In this document: positions 33,762 through 34,876 of the stretch, in pieces | Layout of the letters: the number at the start of each line of letters is the position of its first letter | How positions within the stretch are numbered: position 1 is the stretch's first letter | Source of the DNA: Candidatus Lokiarchaeota archaeon | Lineage (GTDB): Archaea > Asgardarchaeota > Thorarchaeia > Thorarchaeales > Thorarchaeaceae | DNA length: 34,876 nucleotides | Direction of reading: 5' to 3' | Assembly (NCBI GenBank): GCA_014730275.1 | Contig: WJIL01000129.1 | Coordinates: forward strand, 1 to 34,876 | The notes under the pieces: generated by a model | Database searches by the model: none | Told to the model about the DNA's origin: nothing | Seen by the model: only the letters and a program-made list of their open reading frames with translations | Position numbers and translations under genes: made by a program

Positions 33762-34058
33762 ATGGAACGGGAAAAGAAAGGGATTCTGTCTGCTGTTCTT
33801 GGTTCTGTGCTATTTGTCTTGTCTTTATTCGTAGTAATGCCTATGGAAATGTTGTATCTGCATTCTCTCACTCTGATGTTTGTAGCTGTTGTTATGATTG
33901 GTATTGGTACTGCAGTAGCCAAGGGCTTCGATCGATCTCTGGACATCCGTTCATCAAATTGCTACTACTGTGACGGAAAAGGTATGATTGAAACAGATAG
34001 CGGAACCGAGACATGTCCAAGATGTGGTGGCACCGGTAAGAGTCCTGAGGATGAGTAG
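33762..34058 (+). CDS. Two-helix membrane protein with DnaJ-type zinc module
   Basis: A 98-residue protein. Residues 8-27 and 32-53 are hydrophobic helices. Residues 67-92 contain two CxxCxGxG motifs, CYYCDGKG and CPRCGGTG, the repeat of the DnaJ central zinc domain, which binds one zinc and can act as a protein disulfide or protein-binding module. With only two motifs (DnaJ has four) it forms a single half-site, so one zinc at most. The C-terminus is acidic (KSPEDE). The start is ATG 33762 with GGAG 11 bases upstream and a TATA-like CTATAAAG at about 33670. GDPD follows 32 bases later on the same strand, perhaps in one operon. Where the zinc module faces is not decided by the sequence; the basic loop FDRSLDIR before it suggests the cytoplasm. 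Confidence 0.75.
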   Translation: MEREKKGILSAVLGSVLFVLSLFVVMPMEMLYLHSLTLMFVAVVMIGIGTAVAKGFDRSLDIRSSNCYYCDGKGMIETDSGTETCPRCGGTGKSPEDE

Positions 34059-34090
34059 ACTATTCCAAGTTACTTGGGAGGGCCGAAGTA

Positions 34091-34822
34091 TTGACAAAAG
34101 GAATTACCTTAGAATTAGATACGCGAGAGAAACTTGTAATTGGCCATAGAGGTGCTCCTAACGATGCACCTGAGAATACACTGAAGGGTTATGCTGCGGC
34201 GTGGGAGCTAGGTGCGGATATGGTTGAGCTAGATGTTCAAGAGACCAAAGATGGGGCCTTAGTCTGCATTCATGACTATGATCTTTCTCGAACCACTACC
34301 GGTGAAGGAAATGTGGCGGAAACAGAGTTGGTTGATATACGACCCTTAGATGCTGGGGAAGGAGAGAAGGTTCCATTACTTTCAGAAGTGCTAGATATGG
34401 CAAAGGGAAATTTCGCCCTTGACATTGAACTGAAGAGTGACGGAATAGAAAAAAGGGCTCTTGATTTGGTCAAGGAATACGATATGCTTGGAAGCGTTGT
34501 CTTTAGCTCTTTCTCTGAGAATTCGGTTCTATCGCTGAAAGAGATGAATAATCGAGCTACGGTAGGTTTGATAGTAAAGCGTGCTGAGGATGATGCTCTG
34601 GATCACATATTGGAGCTTGGTTTGGATTTTGTAGCTCCGCTTTTCTATCAATTATCCGAAGAATCAGTTTCTTATGCTCATGAATCAAATCTACTTGTAT
34701 ATCCTTGGACGGTAAACGATGAAGACTACATGCGTCAGATGTTAGATTATGATGTTGATGGAATTATTACAGACATGCCTGGTGTTTGTGCGCAAATAGT
34801 GGATGAGTATCTGGAACAATAG
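34091..34822 (+). CDS. Glycerophosphodiester phosphodiesterase
   Basis: A 243-residue GDPD-family TIM barrel of the UgpQ size class. GHRGAPNDAPENTLKGY opens it (H19/R20, then E28-N29), MVELDVQ (44-50) gives the metal ligands E46 and D48, CIHDYDLSRTT (59-69) gives the catalytic H61, and DIELK (111-115) gives E113. It splits glycerophosphodiesters into glycerol phosphate and an alcohol. In archaea it may process lipid head groups or breakdown products. The TTG start at 34091 has TTGGGAGGG about 8 bases upstream. It ends at the start of a 12-base inverted repeat. Confidence 0.93.
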   Translation: MTKGITLELDTREKLVIGHRGAPNDAPENTLKGYAAAWELGADMVELDVQETKDGALVCIHDYDLSRTTTGEGNVAETELVDIRPLDAGEGEKVPLLSEVLDMAKGNFALDIELKSDGIEKRALDLVKEYDMLGSVVFSSFSENSVLSLKEMNNRATVGLIVKRAEDDALDHILELGLDFVAPLFYQLSEESVSYAHESNLLVYPWTVNDEDYMRQMLDYDVDGIITDMPGVCAQIVDEYLEQ

Positions 34823-34872
34823 AAATCTTACAGAATCCTAAATAAATCGTTACATGGAAGTGTAAGATTTCT
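34821..34872. repeat. 12-base inverted repeat after the GDPD gene
   Basis: AGAAATCTTACA (34821-34832) and TGTAAGATTTCT (34861-34872) match perfectly around a 28-base spacer. Inside it, TTACA (34850-34854) and TGTAA (34861-34865) form a competing hairpin with loop TGGAAG, and TTACAG/CTGTAA (34828-34833, 34871-34876) offers a third pairing. The left arm includes the last base of the GDPD stop codon. It is likely a terminator or 3'-end element; a small mobile-element terminal repeat is an alternative, since the window ends here. Confidence 0.5.
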
Positions 34873-34876
34873 GTAA

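Noticed and set aside
1-34876. CRISPR array, rRNA, tRNA, transposase, prophage
   Set aside because: No regularly spaced repeats, no rRNA or cloverleaf sequence recognised by eye in the intergenic regions, and no transposase or phage protein. A tRNA scan would settle the last doubt for small RNAs.

Overview
The window reads as a chromosomal segment of an archaeon, most likely an Asgard archaeon and perhaps Thorarchaeia-like. The archaeal assignment rests on a two-repeat TATA-binding protein, a geranylgeranyl-reductase-family flavoprotein of the kind that saturates archaeal isoprenoid lipids, and many genes with a TATA-like box about 20-35 bases before a plausible start. The Asgard assignment is weaker. 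It rests on a Ras/Rab-like small GTPase fused to a long N-terminal extension (25841-27079), a C2H2-finger protein and an EGY-like site-2 protease. The lineage call is inference; the gene calls do not depend on it. TTG starts are common.

Layout. 1-458: 5' part of a secreted protein on the minus strand, cut by the window edge. 656-1469: a toxin-antitoxin pair (RHH/UPF0175 antitoxin, DUF3368 PIN toxin). 1784-5203: a sirtuin with a class III (deacylase-type) signature, then an abutting extended SDR and LctP-type permease. 5278-6859: an OB-fold ssDNA-binding protein and a six-helix membrane protein, both minus. 7040-9882: radical SAM enzyme, metallo-beta-lactamase-fold hydrolase and site-2 protease, all plus. 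9985-12211: a tail-anchored surface protein, TBP and thymidylate kinase, all minus. 12517-16896: a glycosylation-rich surface protein, asparaginyl-tRNA synthetase and an MscS channel, all plus.

16909-24491 (minus) is dominated by a 7.2-kb four-gene ABC operon in the order ATPase, FtsX-type permease, FtsX-type permease, ATPase. The last ATPase carries a C-terminal AbrB-like swapped-hairpin domain, which is the most unusual architecture in the window. 24710-34822 mixes single genes on both strands: a four-helix membrane protein, a C2H2 zinc-finger protein, the GTPase fusion, a phosphoribosyltransferase, an acyl-CoA synthetase, a geranylgeranyl reductase-like enzyme, two proteins of unknown function, a membrane protein with a DnaJ-type zinc module, and a glycerophosphodiester phosphodiesterase.

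Several genes point to lipid and acyl metabolism: acyl-CoA synthetase, GGR, GDPD, and a sirtuin predicted to remove acidic acyl groups. The cell-envelope theme is also strong (ABC/FtsX operon, surface proteins, site-2 protease, MscS). Most convergent gene junctions contain a stem-loop. A 10-base word and nearby half-sites are shared by the fadD-like leader and the 6860-7039 divergent promoter region. I see no rRNA, tRNA, CRISPR array, transposase or prophage.
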